From Amylibacter sp. (GTDB lineage: Bacteria; Pseudomonadota; Alphaproteobacteria; Rhodobacterales; Rhodobacteraceae), in NCBI GenBank assembly GCA_021775355.1, contig JAJFHZ010000011.1:1-64000 (forward strand): DNA of 64,000 nt. The letters run 5' to 3'. The notes under the pieces are model-generated. The model saw only the letters and a list, made by a program, of their open reading frames with translations. It searched no databases and was not told the DNA's origin. The position numbers were made by a program, and so were the translations under genes. Below, in pieces: positions 17,531 through 26,002 of this stretch. The number at the start of each line of letters is the position of its first letter. Position 1 is the stretch's first letter.

Positions 17531-19393
17531 TCAAGAATCCAAATTGTCATAGTTCTGGCGAACTGATTCTATTGGCCCCGTCCAGTCTCGCAGCTGTGTT
17601 TGTCTATGTAGCTTAAGATTACCGTACCAAGGGTCTATTTCTCCGGCACGCCCCCAATACCACATACATTCCGAGCCTAGCGGAATTAAAACATGGGCAT
17701 CGGGATGACCAAGCGCACCGCAGAAATGCGCGGTCGTGTTGTCAATTGTCACGACACGGTCCAAGGCAATAATTTGTGCGGCGAAACCTTCTAGATCTTT
17801 CATTTGGTCTACTTCGTGATCATCAAGGATTTCCAGATTAGGATATGCATTTCTTGCCAGTTTTATCTCGTTGGGATTTGCGCCATATTGCAAATTGATC
17901 ACTAGTGCTTCTTCTTTTATCGTGGACAAAATTTCTATCAGGGGCAGTGAACGCATATGCCCGATCAGACTGGCACTGTTCCAAGCAACACCGACAATCG
18001 GGCGCCCTTTAGCCTTGGCTTGGTATTTCGTTTTAAAATGCGTTATGCGCTTTTCGCTGGGGACCAGATAAGCCCCGTTTATAGATGCTTGCTTTGTTTT
18101 GCTTAGATACTGAGATAAATCTCCCAGATAAACCAGCTCATTTGGCTGAAGAGAACGCGGTTCTTTAAAAAATTTATCTTGTGACAGAAAGCCAATATTC
18201 AAAAGGTTATTTTTAAGCACAGGTTCAAACCGCCCGTCACTAACAAAGATAACTTCTGTCTTCGTTGTATCAATCGGTGTCATACGTAAAATACTTAGTA
18301 AGGCAAGTTGATCACCAATACCTTGCTCTCCCATCAGATGGATACGGGGCAATTGAGCTAGATTCTCTTGTGAGGCATTTTCCAACGGAATATGTTTGCG
18401 GTTTTGTGCAGGAAACCTATCGGAATAATACGAAAACCCGCCCTTGAAATCTTTTTCTCGATACTTAAAAACACCAAGCGCTTTTGCTATTTTTCCAGGC
18501 TCACCCGCAATGTGCATCGCTTCAACATAAGCGGGCTCGACACGATCCCATTGTTCCAAATCCTGATAGACGTTCGCCATCAAACCGCGTGCTAACGCAA
18601 AGGCTTTGGGATCCGAAAATTCAAAACTGTCCACGAGAGATGCTACCTTGTCGTATTTTCCAAGTAATCGTAGAGCCATAAGATATATGACCATCACAGC
18701 ATCACAATCTTGCAGTGTGTCCAGCAATGCGGGTCCGGCAGTTTCAACTGCATCAAACTTTCTAGAAAACAATAAGCCCCGCAAGCGTCCTATTTGGTGT
18801 TCCTCTGGTTTTGGGTCTAATTGAAAGGCGCGTTCAAACCATTTAACTGAAGCATTGGTTTCATCTGCATCGGTCAATAATACCGCAAGTTTCAAGCATA
18901 ATTCTGCATCGTTCATTTTTACAGCGACAGGGCTAACAACATCCACAGCTCTCAAGCTGCGCCCAAGCCGGATCATCAGTTCAAGATATAGAACAACCAG
19001 ACCCTTGTCCCTGTTCCCCGCGGCAAAAGCTTGCTCCATAATTTGTGTCGCGGGTTCAACGTTGGCTTCCAATACATGTGCTTTTGCAATTCCACCAAGA
19101 ATAACGGGGTCTTTCGGTGCGATAGCATATGCCTGTTCAAAAAATACCTTGGCAGTATTCCCTTCAACTTTTTCAAGGGCCGCTCCCCCAAGAATAATCC
19201 AAGGGTGTTTGTTGTTTGGGTCGCTACGCGATATTGGACTGATAAGTTCAACCACTTTTTCAAGTTCTTTTTTGAAAAGCGCTTGATAAGCTTGATGAAC
19301 AATAAGACCCTTTTCACCGTCAATACCGTAAAGTTTAGCCGCTTTTGCAAAACGGCGGCGGCGTTCATTCCTTGAAAGGTTCATTGTTTGCAT
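17531..19393 (-). CDS. TPR protein with glycosyltransferase-like C-terminal domain
   Basis: 620 residues from ATG 19393. That start lies one base after the upstream stop and has AAAGGA six bases before it; an in-frame start at 19423 would overlap the upstream gene. The N-terminal two thirds are TPR-like helical repeats (alternating NNKHPWIILGGAALEKVEG-like units). The C-terminal third has the pattern of a GT-B fold in TPR-glycosyltransferase proteins, including PIVGVAWNS and RVVTIDNTTAHFCGALG. Substrate unknown. It ends an operon with a GT2/FkbM protein inside the flagellar locus, so glycan modification of flagellar or surface structures is a reasonable inference. Confidence 0.7.
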   Translation of the reverse strand: MQTMNLSRNERRRRFAKAAKLYGIDGEKGLIVHQAYQALFKKELEKVVELISPISRSDPNNKHPWIILGGAALEKVEGNTAKVFFEQAYAIAPKDPVILGGIAKAHVLEANVEPATQIMEQAFAAGNRDKGLVVLYLELMIRLGRSLRAVDVVSPVAVKMNDAELCLKLAVLLTDADETNASVKWFERAFQLDPKPEEHQIGRLRGLLFSRKFDAVETAGPALLDTLQDCDAVMVIYLMALRLLGKYDKVASLVDSFEFSDPKAFALARGLMANVYQDLEQWDRVEPAYVEAMHIAGEPGKIAKALGVFKYREKDFKGGFSYYSDRFPAQNRKHIPLENASQENLAQLPRIHLMGEQGIGDQLALLSILRMTPIDTTKTEVIFVSDGRFEPVLKNNLLNIGFLSQDKFFKEPRSLQPNELVYLGDLSQYLSKTKQASINGAYLVPSEKRITHFKTKYQAKAKGRPIVGVAWNSASLIGHMRSLPLIEILSTIKEEALVINLQYGANPNEIKLARNAYPNLEILDDHEVDQMKDLEGFAAQIIALDRVVTIDNTTAHFCGALGHPDAHVLIPLGSECMWYWGRAGEIDPWYGNLKLHRQTQLRDWTGPIESVRQNYDNLDS

Positions 19394-19394
19394 A

Positions 19395-20735
19395 TCAATC
19401 CTTTGGCACTGCAAAGTAGTCAATTGTATTCACATAAGCAGTGCTATCTACAATCTGATAGCCCGCAGTGCGGCACCAGTTTTGGGCAAACCCCATTATA
19501 TTCTTACGTAATACTTCCACCCAAATCACAGGCTTGTCCCGGGCAATCAAACCCGCTGCACCTTCCAGCACATCCAGCTCCATTCCTTCGGCATCTATCT
19601 TGATAAAATCAACTTTATTGTTGCCCATCATCTTATCAAGTGTTTGGGTCTCAATCTCGCCGGTGTCATCCTTCACAAGACGCGTTGCTCCCAAATTGTC
19701 AGCATCATCGGTCACCACTCGAAATCGGCTCGAACTTTTACCGGCACCAAACCCCATTCCGCGTTCATCAATACGTTCATCTAGATCATTGGCGGAAATG
19801 TTTTCCCTAAGGATTTTTAGCGCGCAAGGATTAGGTTCCACTGGGTATATTCGCTTGGCATTTAAGTTTTGAGCATACCAGATTACATGGTTTCCAATAT
19901 TCGCACCCACCTCAAGAACACACGGTTCCGGATGTTTCACCAACTTGTGCAATTTCTCCAATGAATCCGCTTCAAAAAAATGCCCGTTTAAATGTGCGCG
20001 TTGAATAAGATCGTTGGGATTGTTAATCCGCATTTTCACATCGCCCCCCGCTGATGCAACTTTTGCCCAAATGGGGTTGCCCACCAATTGTTCGGCCCAT
20101 TGCGCAGAAACGCTGGCCCGCCAATCGTTCCCTGTCGCGGATCGTGGACCCGTACTATGGGCGCCTCGTCGATTGATAAAGAATATTTCAGCACGTTTGG
20201 CACATTGGTAATCTGCCCAAAGTTGATAATATAGCTTGAAGTCTTCGCCCGTATCCATGCTTTCATCAAACCCAAATCGGACAATACATTCCGTACGCAT
20301 AAATGCACCGATTTGGGTTGCAAGAAATGGTTCCGTTGAAAGAAACTCATCTCGTGTGTCTAGACGTTCTGGCTGATGCGCACGCAATTGTGGCTCTTCA
20401 TTACTATCGAATTCGCAGATCAAACCCCAGATTACATCCAATGATGGTTCGGCTTCCAAGCAACAACCAAAGCGTTCAAACGCATTTGGCGTAAGGACAT
20501 CATCAGCATCTAAAAAAAATATCCAATCAAACCCCCCGGACGCAGCTTGCTGAACAGCTTCATTACGCCGGCTTGACCGCCCGTAAAGCCCTTTAGTGTC
20601 ATCCATAACAATATGCCGTATTGTTTCAAACGGGCCAGAGTTGTAGGTTTTTGCTGTCTCAACTGACGGGCAGCATTCGTATTTCAGTAGGTTTTCATGC
20701 CCGGGGCCAACCGACGTTATAACGGCACATTTCAT
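19395..20735 (-). CDS. GT2-like glycosyltransferase / FkbM methyltransferase fusion
   Basis: 446 residues in two domains. Residues 1-210 look like a GT-A family 2 glycosyltransferase, with the metal-binding DADD at 76-79 and a GEDFKLYYQLW segment near 163-173. Residues about 255-446 are an FkbM-type SAM-dependent methyltransferase: motif I EVGANIGN at 275-282, VEPNP near 299-303, and FIKIDAEGMEL at 377-387. FkbM enzymes usually O-methylate sugars, so one chain could transfer and methylate a sugar (inference). The start ATG overlaps the upstream stop (ATGA) with GAGG five to eight bases before it. It is followed at once by the TPR-glycosyltransferase gene. Confidence 0.8.
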   Translation of the reverse strand: MKCAVITSVGPGHENLLKYECCPSVETAKTYNSGPFETIRHIVMDDTKGLYGRSSRRNEAVQQAASGGFDWIFFLDADDVLTPNAFERFGCCLEAEPSLDVIWGLICEFDSNEEPQLRAHQPERLDTRDEFLSTEPFLATQIGAFMRTECIVRFGFDESMDTGEDFKLYYQLWADYQCAKRAEIFFINRRGAHSTGPRSATGNDWRASVSAQWAEQLVGNPIWAKVASAGGDVKMRINNPNDLIQRAHLNGHFFEADSLEKLHKLVKHPEPCVLEVGANIGNHVIWYAQNLNAKRIYPVEPNPCALKILRENISANDLDERIDERGMGFGAGKSSSRFRVVTDDADNLGATRLVKDDTGEIETQTLDKMMGNNKVDFIKIDAEGMELDVLEGAAGLIARDKPVIWVEVLRKNIMGFAQNWCRTAGYQIVDSTAYVNTIDYFAVPKD

Positions 20736-21706
20736 GCACACCTCACTTGGTTATTTCCGAATTTCACCTCTTGATTTGCATTCTTATGGAAAGGGAAATT
20801 CTGCGGTAGAACATAACCCAACTTAGGGTCATCCGGTGAAATTTCACATCCACAAGTCACAAATATTCCATTGGGTGCAATCAAAACCACTCCTACATGG
20901 GGATGCTTTAAGTTTTCCACAGATAACGTGTGAAATAATTTTTCTACTGGAATTTCAACAATGGCGGACTTGCCCGCTTTCCATTCCCCAAGCAAGTCGC
21001 GAGGCAATGTAAATTGACCAAACTCATCTCGGTAACCAACTTGGGTCGCTTGAAGTATTGGCAAATCACTTGATACTGCGCCCGGATTAAGAGTTAAGCG
21101 AATATTATGATTCCGCATTTCAATACAGGTGATCTCTACAAAACTACTGGTCAAACCTATGTCTGGTTTTGACGGTCCACTACGAACCGGTTTTTTACGT
21201 CTTAAAACAAGGGATGGTTTCCCTTTGGGACTTACCCGTTGAGACCCGAATGGTTTGACTGAAGTATTTCTTTTGGGGTGCGTTTTATTCACACGATTCT
21301 TTGCAATAGGCAAGTGATGCATGAAATGGCTTGGATCTAATCCTTCTTCTTTTGCAAACCGATAATTGATTGCATAGTCAGATGCTGTTTCGCAAAGCTC
21401 TTTTTCAGCTATAATCAGTTTTAAAAGTTGCTGCTGTTCAGAAAATTTAATATCCCTTGTAGGATACCCCGAAATTTTTGGCGTAACACTAAATTTGCCA
21501 CCCCGAAGGTTCAAAATGCCGCTCATTCTAGCTATAATTCTATCTGCCTCATTACGGTGAAACACAATAATTTCGCAAGTGCCGGACTCGTGCAAACACA
21601 ATGCCAATCTCATTTCCGATGGCCAGTCCGGCAGCATCTCTTCAACTGTTTCGCTTTCCGCAAAATATACAAAAGCTTTTATGCCATTCATGATTAATTC
21701 ATCCAT
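20732..21706 (-). CDS. unrecognised 324-residue protein heading a glycosyltransferase operon
   Basis: I do not recognise a family. From ATG 21706 (a TTG at 21712 is the alternative) it has a folded N-terminal part (1-110) beginning MDELIMNGIKAFVYFAE, a very basic central linker (about 130-180, rich in Lys, Arg, Pro and Ser), and a second beta-rich region (about 185-324). There is no signal peptide or membrane helix. It is the first gene of a three-gene minus-strand unit and overlaps the GT2/FkbM gene by ATGA. The beta-rich C-terminus might be a scaffold or binding domain; no function can be given. Confidence 0.65.
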   Translation of the reverse strand: MDELIMNGIKAFVYFAESETVEEMLPDWPSEMRLALCLHESGTCEIIVFHRNEADRIIARMSGILNLRGGKFSVTPKISGYPTRDIKFSEQQQLLKLIIAEKELCETASDYAINYRFAKEEGLDPSHFMHHLPIAKNRVNKTHPKRNTSVKPFGSQRVSPKGKPSLVLRRKKPVRSGPSKPDIGLTSSFVEITCIEMRNHNIRLTLNPGAVSSDLPILQATQVGYRDEFGQFTLPRDLLGEWKAGKSAIVEIPVEKLFHTLSVENLKHPHVGVVLIAPNGIFVTCGCEISPDDPKLGYVLPQNFPFHKNANQEVKFGNNQVRCA

Positions 21707-21820
21707 TATCAAAGATTAATATATTCTATTCTTATTTACCTTTGACTGAATGTCAATTATGCTTATATAATTAAAACAATAATGCACTATGCTTATAATT
21801 CTTTGGATGGATTGGTATTA

Positions 21821-22690
21821 ATGAATCTTATAATCGGACTTCTCATGGTTTTTGGCCTCGTCTTTGGCGGGTTTGTTTTATCAGGCGGCAACATGGGCGT
21901 TGTTCTCCACGCCTTACCTTACGAAGGTATGATGATTGGCGGTGCTTCGATTGGCTCTTTAGTGGTTGCCAACTCATTTGGTGTCGTAAAAGGTTCGTTC
22001 AAAGGCATCATTACTGTGATCAAAGGGCCAAAATGGAAAACTGCAGACTATAATGATCTGCTGAGCCTTATGTTTGAATTGGCAAAAATTTATAAAACCA
22101 ATGGAATTCTGGGTCTTGATGAGCACATCGAAAACCCCTCTGAAAGCAGTATTTTTCAGCGTTATCCAAAAATATTAAAAGACCACTTCGCACCAGAATT
22201 GATTACAGACAGCTTTCGCATGCTAGCGATGCAATTTGATGACAAATATCAAACCGAGGATGTGATCAATCGAAAAATTAAAAAACACCATCACGAAGAA
22301 ATGGGACCAGTTGGCGCACTTTCAGTAATGGCAGACGGCTTGCCGGCAATTGGGATCGTTGCAGCGGTTCTTGGTGTTATCAAAACAATGGGTTCGATCG
22401 ATCAACCGCCTGAAATCTTGGGCGGCATGATTGGTGGTGCTCTTGTGGGTACTTTCCTGGGCGTGTTCTTAGCCTATTGTATGGTAGCCCCTATCGCTGG
22501 AAGACTAGGTCAGATTGTAGATGAAGATGGCACTTTTTATACAATCATTCGTGATATTTTTGTTGCTATGGTAGCAGATTATTCACCTAAAATTTGCGTG
22601 GAAATGGGGCGTGGAAACATACCTACCGCAAAACAACCCGACTTTTATGAAGTCGAGGCAACACAAAAGGAACTGGCAACAGCAGCATGA
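21821..22690 (+). CDS. motA: flagellar motor stator protein MotA
   Basis: 289-residue stator channel subunit with four membrane helices: two near the N-terminus (about 2-23 and 35-52) and two after the cytoplasmic loop (about 190-210 and 220-245). The loop segment LSVMADGLPAIGIVAAVLGVI and the GGMIGGALVGTFLGVFLAY region are typical of MotA. ATG 21821 is preferred to 21782 because the protein then starts MNLIIGLLMVFG, as in relatives. First gene of a short operon with two small coupled genes; its partner motB lies at 948. Confidence 0.93.
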   Translation: MNLIIGLLMVFGLVFGGFVLSGGNMGVVLHALPYEGMMIGGASIGSLVVANSFGVVKGSFKGIITVIKGPKWKTADYNDLLSLMFELAKIYKTNGILGLDEHIENPSESSIFQRYPKILKDHFAPELITDSFRMLAMQFDDKYQTEDVINRKIKKHHHEEMGPVGALSVMADGLPAIGIVAAVLGVIKTMGSIDQPPEILGGMIGGALVGTFLGVFLAYCMVAPIAGRLGQIVDEDGTFYTIIRDIFVAMVADYSPKICVEMGRGNIPTAKQPDFYEVEATQKELATAA

Positions 22691-22971
22691 CCTTTCTTAG
22701 GAACTGCAGATATGTGTTGATCTTATCCACTGCCAGCCTGTTGCTATCGGCCAATTTCACCCTATCATCCAGCGCACCATCTAAAGAAGAAGACGCTGCC
22801 TCAGGTGAAGATGACGGAACTTTCCCTATAACAAGCCCGGCTGTTCGCAACCCACTGCCACCCGATAATCTAGATCGAATGCGAAAAGAGCTTATGGTTT
22901 TGATGGGCTTACCGTTGGAAAATACCGAAGAAGACGGTGCTGATAAAAGCCATAGCAAAGGCCAACATTAA
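22687..22971 (+). CDS. small exported protein in the motA operon
   Basis: 94 residues with an N-terminal hydrophobic segment (about 8-28) that looks like a signal peptide, followed by an acidic Ser/Glu-rich linker and a short conserved-looking helix (LDRMRKELMVLMGLP). No family recognised. The start overlaps the motA stop by ATGA and the gene ends one base before the FliJ-like start, so it belongs to a motA-x-fliJ unit. A periplasmic role linked to the motor is possible but inferred from position only. Confidence 0.6.
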   Translation: MTFLRNCRYVLILSTASLLLSANFTLSSSAPSKEEDAASGEDDGTFPITSPAVRNPLPPDNLDRMRKELMVLMGLPLENTEEDGADKSHSKGQH

Positions 22972-22972
22972 T

Positions 22973-23392
22973 ATGAACCGTCGCCGTTTATCCGCAGTTA
23001 CGCTTCTTAAGCGTCTTAAAAAATACGAAATGGAAAATGAGGCGCGTGCGCTAGGCGAATTACGCCTTCGCATGGTAGAATTAGACCGCCAACGCCAAGA
23101 CCTTGTGGATGGAATGCGGTTTCAAACAGACACAACTGACGTTGATTTCACAGCCTATATGCGCCGTTTCTTACCTGCCGCGAAAAAAGAGATTTTGTCA
23201 CTCGCTGAAAAAATTATCCATCTCGAACCTCGTGCCGCAGAACTTGAAGAAGGGATCAGTAATAAGTTTCGCGAATTTAAAGTTTTCGATACAATACACA
23301 ATTCCCTAAACGAACAAATGCGCCATGAAGAACAAGCGCGCGAAACCGCAGAAATCGAAGAGGCCATTCTTTGGCGATGGTCGCAAAAATAG
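22973..23392 (+). CDS. fliJ: FliJ-like coiled-coil export protein
   Basis: 139 residues, almost wholly charged alpha-helix, with two long coiled coils (about 10-45 and 65-130), the layout of FliJ, the stalk-like partner of FliI and FlhA. Start at ATG 22973, one base after the stop of the small exported gene. It is not next to fliI, which lies 6 kb upstream. Sequence identity to FliJ cannot be judged by eye for such a simple coiled coil, so the name rests on size, composition and context. Confidence 0.55.
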   Translation: MNRRRLSAVTLLKRLKKYEMENEARALGELRLRMVELDRQRQDLVDGMRFQTDTTDVDFTAYMRRFLPAAKKEILSLAEKIIHLEPRAAELEEGISNKFREFKVFDTIHNSLNEQMRHEEQARETAEIEEAILWRWSQK

Positions 23393-23431
23393 CGCATCTA
23401 TAGCCGTTAAACCATCGCAGAAAATCGAAAT

Positions 23432-24514
23432 CTACATGTAGTTCAGAAATGATAACTGTGATAGTCGAGAAGTCACAGTATAAGTTGCCTGAAGCTGCGT
23501 CTCTAATTCAATAACACGTGAAGACGCTTCGAATAAATCTACACCTTCCAAATCATTTACCCGCGAATTAAAAATGTCACCTAGGTTTTGTTGCGCGGTT
23601 ATTCTTGCACTTACCAGTTGTTGCTGCCCCCCCAGCTTGGATTCAACCTCGATCAAACCTGAAACGCCTTGGCTCAATGCATTTACCGCATTACTCATCC
23701 AAACTTCATAGGCTGCACCGTCTGAAATGGCGCTGACATCTGTGCTTGCAATCATAGAAAGCCCACGCATGACATCTCTAAACGCCTGATCATTGGCCTG
23801 AATTCCATATATAAGCGTGGTGTTCTTATCAATTTGCGCTTGCAAACGTGGGGTGCTTACGCCTACTGATTGCAAAAGAGGGGCGCCATTGTAAAAAGTA
23901 GCTTCAAAATTGCGGTTAGGTTGCCCAACATCTGCGCTGGCAAATATATCAACAATCGCACTAGCTTTATTTGTGGCATCCGTGGCGTCTGTAAATCCTG
24001 TACCGATAACACTTGCCAATACATCGCTGGGCGACAACCCAGTAGTCGCATCTGCTTGATTCCACCTTTGTAAAGATGTTTGATTACTATCTATACCCGA
24101 AAATAACGCCCCACCTTGATACGTGCTATTAAGTTGGCCCGTTAGCTGCTCTAACGCAGATAGTGCAGCGCCCTGTAGACCCGCTGCGCTGGCCGTTGGT
24201 GCATTCACGTTGGGAGTGACCTCATTCAGAAAGCTTTGCGCAATACTTCGAATACCATTCAACGTAGAAACGGTAACATCCAACTTGCTGCTTAGCAATT
24301 GATTGGAAGCAATAAACCCTTCATTGCGTTCAACCTGTGCTCGTAAGGCAAGAACCTCTGTGGATCTGAATCCAAGCGACTTGTAGACATCAGCCTTCAT
24401 GCCAGTTGCTACCTCCAAAGAGGCATTGTTCAGCCGGTCTCGTATCTCTCCGATCTGAGTGCGGCGTGTTGACAAAAGATCGTAGGTAGAACTGGGGCCC
24501 AAAGTTCCTATCAT
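23432..24514 (-). CDS. flgL: flagellar hook-filament junction protein FlgL
   Basis: 360 residues. The N-terminus has the flagellin-like helix (STYDLLSTRRTQIGEIRDRL, about 9-28) and the C-terminus the matching helix that ends LSQLSFLNYM. FlgL links the hook to the filament with FlgK. The gene follows flgK by 13 bp. It is somewhat longer than the E. coli protein. In many roseobacters flgI follows flgL; here the next gene is the convergent FliJ-like gene. Confidence 0.88.
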   Translation of the reverse strand: MIGTLGPSSTYDLLSTRRTQIGEIRDRLNNASLEVATGMKADVYKSLGFRSTEVLALRAQVERNEGFIASNQLLSSKLDVTVSTLNGIRSIAQSFLNEVTPNVNAPTASAAGLQGAALSALEQLTGQLNSTYQGGALFSGIDSNQTSLQRWNQADATTGLSPSDVLASVIGTGFTDATDATNKASAIVDIFASADVGQPNRNFEATFYNGAPLLQSVGVSTPRLQAQIDKNTTLIYGIQANDQAFRDVMRGLSMIASTDVSAISDGAAYEVWMSNAVNALSQGVSGLIEVESKLGGQQQLVSARITAQQNLGDIFNSRVNDLEGVDLFEASSRVIELETQLQATYTVTSRLSQLSFLNYM

Positions 24515-24527
24515 TATTTTTTCTTCC

Positions 24528-25940
24528 TTACACTGAAGCGAGCAATGTATCTATCATCGCAGTCAACGACTGCATGACTTGCGCATTTGCTGCATAACTT
24601 TGCTCGATTTGTGTCAGCCTTTGCAATTCTTCGTCCAAGTTTACACCTTGTACACTTTGGCGCGCGGATAATACTGCTGCTACCCTGCCACCCAATTGTC
24701 CTTGTTTTTCTTGCGCATGCACTTGAACAAGCTTTTGGTCTGCAACCATTCCAGAAACATAATCCATAAGTTCAGCGGTATCGCCTTGCCCTGCTGCCGG
24801 GTCGAAATTTTGTGCCGTTTCAAAAACCGTCAAAAAACTGATGGCTTGGGTGCTGTCACTAGCAGAACCTGGTACCGTTGCACCTATGCCATCCCTAATG
24901 CGCCATATTTCGCCGCCTTGGGCTGGATCAACCGCCGCATTAACGGATATACGACCAGCCAACCCATTAAGCTGTAACGGATCATAACTGACACCCAGAT
25001 CCGTAAACAACCCGGCTTGCCCTGCAGCAAGCGAAGCATCAGCAGCTTCAAATCCTTGGATAAGCGCACGTGCGAATTCATCCAACTGCAATTGCATCTG
25101 GGGCAACACTTCATCCTTAAGTTCAAACCTCCCTGCAAGTTGACCTTCGCTAAAGCCCCGTACGCCGTCCTTACCCGGTGTTATTTCCACATTTCCGACA
25201 TTCAGACTTCCACCCGCAGAGTCGTATTGAACCCCAAAAACGGAAGCGCCATAAACAAGCTGTGTGCCACCCCCCGTTGATATATTCATGTTGCCATCAT
25301 TATTTTGAAAGACGTTGATATTCATCAGTTGAGCTAGCGCATCAATTTCTGTTGCACGCTCATCCTGAAGCATCGCACGCCGCGCTGTGGGGCTACCTTC
25401 TTGCGCTATTTGATTGTTTAATGACGCTATTTTTTCCAAACTGCCGTTCACGGCTCTAACATCGCTTTCGATGCCTTTTGTAACAAACGAAAGTGTCTGC
25501 GCGAGCGAATTGGACGTTGTATTCAAGCTACTCGCCAAGCCTTGAGCAGACTTCAGAACATTATTTTGTAACGAAACATCGGCGGGCGAATTACTTAGCA
25601 AACTAAAGCCGGAATAAAGGCCCGACAATTGCCCGGAAATTGTGAATGTGTCGTCGGGATTTCCCAGTTGGTATGAATAATTGTTTAACTCGTTGGCAAT
25701 TGTTTCCTGCCGCGCCATACCTGCAAGCTCCAACCGGTACATGCGGATTAGGTTGCTGTCTAGTTCACGGTGAACACCTGTAATCAGAACACCGCCATTT
25801 GCAACGCTTTCCGTCGTCAGGCTTCTTTTAACGTATCCTTGGTTATTTGCGTTCGCAATATTGTTAGCCGTAAGCTCGGACCATTTTGCGGCGGCACTCA
25901 GACCGCTACTGCTGTTTACGAACGCACTTGAGATACCCAC
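24528..25940 (-). CDS. flgK: flagellar hook-associated protein FlgK
   Basis: 470 residues with the axial-protein N-terminal motif AAKWSELTANNIANANNQGY (about 17-36) and the C-terminal helix containing EELQRLTQIEQSYAANAQVM. FlgK forms the first hook-filament junction ring. Short compared with E. coli FlgK (547 residues), as is common in Alphaproteobacteria. It lies 62 bp downstream of flgE and 13 bp before flgL. Confidence 0.93.
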   Translation of the reverse strand: MGISSAFVNSSSGLSAAAKWSELTANNIANANNQGYVKRSLTTESVANGGVLITGVHRELDSNLIRMYRLELAGMARQETIANELNNYSYQLGNPDDTFTISGQLSGLYSGFSLLSNSPADVSLQNNVLKSAQGLASSLNTTSNSLAQTLSFVTKGIESDVRAVNGSLEKIASLNNQIAQEGSPTARRAMLQDERATEIDALAQLMNINVFQNNDGNMNISTGGGTQLVYGASVFGVQYDSAGGSLNVGNVEITPGKDGVRGFSEGQLAGRFELKDEVLPQMQLQLDEFARALIQGFEAADASLAAGQAGLFTDLGVSYDPLQLNGLAGRISVNAAVDPAQGGEIWRIRDGIGATVPGSASDSTQAISFLTVFETAQNFDPAAGQGDTAELMDYVSGMVADQKLVQVHAQEKQGQLGGRVAAVLSARQSVQGVNLDEELQRLTQIEQSYAANAQVMQSLTAMIDTLLASV

Positions 25941-25963
25941 GTGTTACTCCTGTTTTTATGGCT

Positions 25964-25984
25964 GAGCTTTTATGGTATAAGCTC
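25964..25984 (-). promoter_or_regulatory. hairpin between flgE and flgK
   Basis: GAGCTT-N9-AAGCTC inverted repeat in the 62-bp gap between flgE and flgK. No T-run follows on the minus strand, so it may set mRNA stability or cause partial termination after the highly expressed hook gene rather than act as a full terminator (inference). Confidence 0.35.
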
Positions 25985-26002
25985 CGCTGTATTATTCATA
26001 AA

